In this document: one piece after another, positions 63,557-64,000 of the stretch
Layout of the letters: each line of letters opens with the position of its first letter
Position numbering within the stretch: position 1 is the first letter of the stretch
Origin: CBFHND01 sp965657085
Lineage (GTDB): Bacteria > Pseudomonadota > Alphaproteobacteria > Rhodobacterales > Rhodobacteraceae
Assembly (NCBI GenBank): GCA_965657085.1
Contig: CBFHND010000011.1
Span: 38,885 to 102,884, forward strand
Length of the DNA: 64,000 nucleotides
Direction: 5' to 3'
Made by a program: the position numbers and the translations under genes
Notes under the pieces: model-generated
Databases searched by the model: none
What the model was told of the DNA's origin: nothing
Seen by the model: only the letters and a program-made list of their open reading frames with translations

Positions 63557-64000
63557 ATGACGGAGAACTTTCTGGACAAGGTCTATGACGCCCGAGGTGC
63601 GGCAGAGACCCGCGCGCTTTATGATGACTGGGCGGCCAGTTACGAGGCCGAAGTGGGTGAAAACGGCTATGTCACCCCGGCCCGTTGTGCCGAAGCCTTG
63701 AAGACCTTCACCGATGACCCCGGCGCGCCCCTGCTCGACTTCGGCTGTGGCACCGGGCTGTCGGGCCTCGCACTCAAGCTGGCGGGGTTCGAGGCGATCG
63801 ACGGCATGGACCTCTCTGCCGAAATGCTGGCCGTGGCAAAGTCCAAGGGCATCTATCGCAGCCTGACCCAGATCGACGCCGATGAAACCCTTCCCGCAGG
63901 GGCCTATCGCACCGTCGCCGCCATCGGGGTGATTGGCGCGGGGGCCGCCCCTGTGTCGGTGCTGCACATGATCATGCGGGCGCTGCCCCGGGGCGGCAAA
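63557..64000 (+). CDS. SAM-dependent class I methyltransferase, N-terminal part
   Basis: A frame starting at ATG 63557 and open to the window end (148 codons seen). It begins with VYDARGAAETRALYDDWAASYE, then LLDFGCGTGLSGLAL (motif I, the SAM-binding glycine loop) near residue 60 and DGMDLSAEMLAVAKSKG (motif II). Such proteins are small-molecule methyltransferases; the substrate cannot be told. It follows trmFO by 80 bases. Confidence 0.85.
   Translation, partial: MTENFLDKVYDARGAAETRALYDDWAASYEAEVGENGYVTPARCAEALKTFTDDPGAPLLDFGCGTGLSGLALKLAGFEAIDGMDLSAEMLAVAKSKGIYRSLTQIDADETLPAGAYRTVAAIGVIGAGAAPVSVLHMIMRALPRGGK

Overview
The window is about 64 kb of GC-rich DNA with closely packed genes. It looks like a chromosomal stretch of an alphaproteobacterium of the Rhodobacteraceae (Roseobacter group). 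The clues are the order dusB-ntrB-ntrC-ntrY-ntrX beside trkA-trkH-hfq-hflX, a porphobilinogen synthase without zinc-binding cysteines, an NtrC without the sigma-54 contact loop, a divergent DUF6456/DUF6477 pair, non-pyrrolysine MttB-type methyltransferases and a DUF1127 protein facing a MocR regulator. No rRNA, tRNA, CRISPR array or phage is visible.

Layout. 0-14 kb: end of a LicD-like gene with a TagD-like cytidylyltransferase, a Bcr/CflA-type drug exporter, a small membrane protein not seen by length-filtered gene finding (2061-2240), mfd, a DUF599 membrane protein, hemB, a GFA-family zinc protein, a SYLF lipoprotein, a PAS/helical protein, a 3-hydroxyisobutyrate-dehydrogenase-like enzyme, a penicillin-acylase-family hydrolase and a small-ribosomal-family pseudouridine synthase. 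14-30 kb: hflX, hfq, trkH, trkA, then the nitrogen regulatory block ntrX/ntrY/ntrC/ntrB/dusB. A lipoprotein gene and a double SnoaL-type gene lie on the other strand between the two blocks. The block is followed by ispD-ispF-pgpA-cinA and an ammonium transporter. 31-40 kb: MmgE/PrpD, a RatA/COQ10-like protein, hpt with a tiny membrane protein, an EamA permease, lipA, a VIT-family transporter, the DUF6456/DUF6477 pair and a first MttB-like methyltransferase.

40-47.9 kb is the only clearly accessory and decaying stretch. It holds two intact crotonases, a LysR regulator and a second MttB-like methyltransferase. Among them lie remnants of an NmrA-like reductase, an aldehyde dehydrogenase, an acyl-CoA synthetase, a second LysR gene and the first 30 or so codons of a GcvT-like gene. 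The latter is cut by fragments of IS481-, IS3- and IS110-type elements. I read this as a former methylated-amine or carnitine-type catabolic cluster broken by insertion sequences and deletions; the substrate is inference.

47.9-64 kb returns to core genes: guaA, two EamA permeases, a P-loop protein, metA (with the residue that predicts acetyl-CoA use), an alpha/beta hydrolase, ppk2 overlapping a TetR gene, a FkbM-type methyltransferase gene with an internal amber codon, rplM-rpsI, a MocR-type regulator diverging from a DUF1127 gene, a thioesterase, a crotonase, a strongly folded 80-base element, trmFO, and the start of a SAM-dependent methyltransferase that runs off the window.

I did not find a clear new multi-gene system. 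The best leads are the conserved-unknown DUF6456/DUF6477 pair with DnaA-box-like sites between its genes, the folded element before trmFO, the operator-like repeats at the MocR/DUF1127 promoter, the amber codon in the FkbM gene and the decayed MttB cluster.
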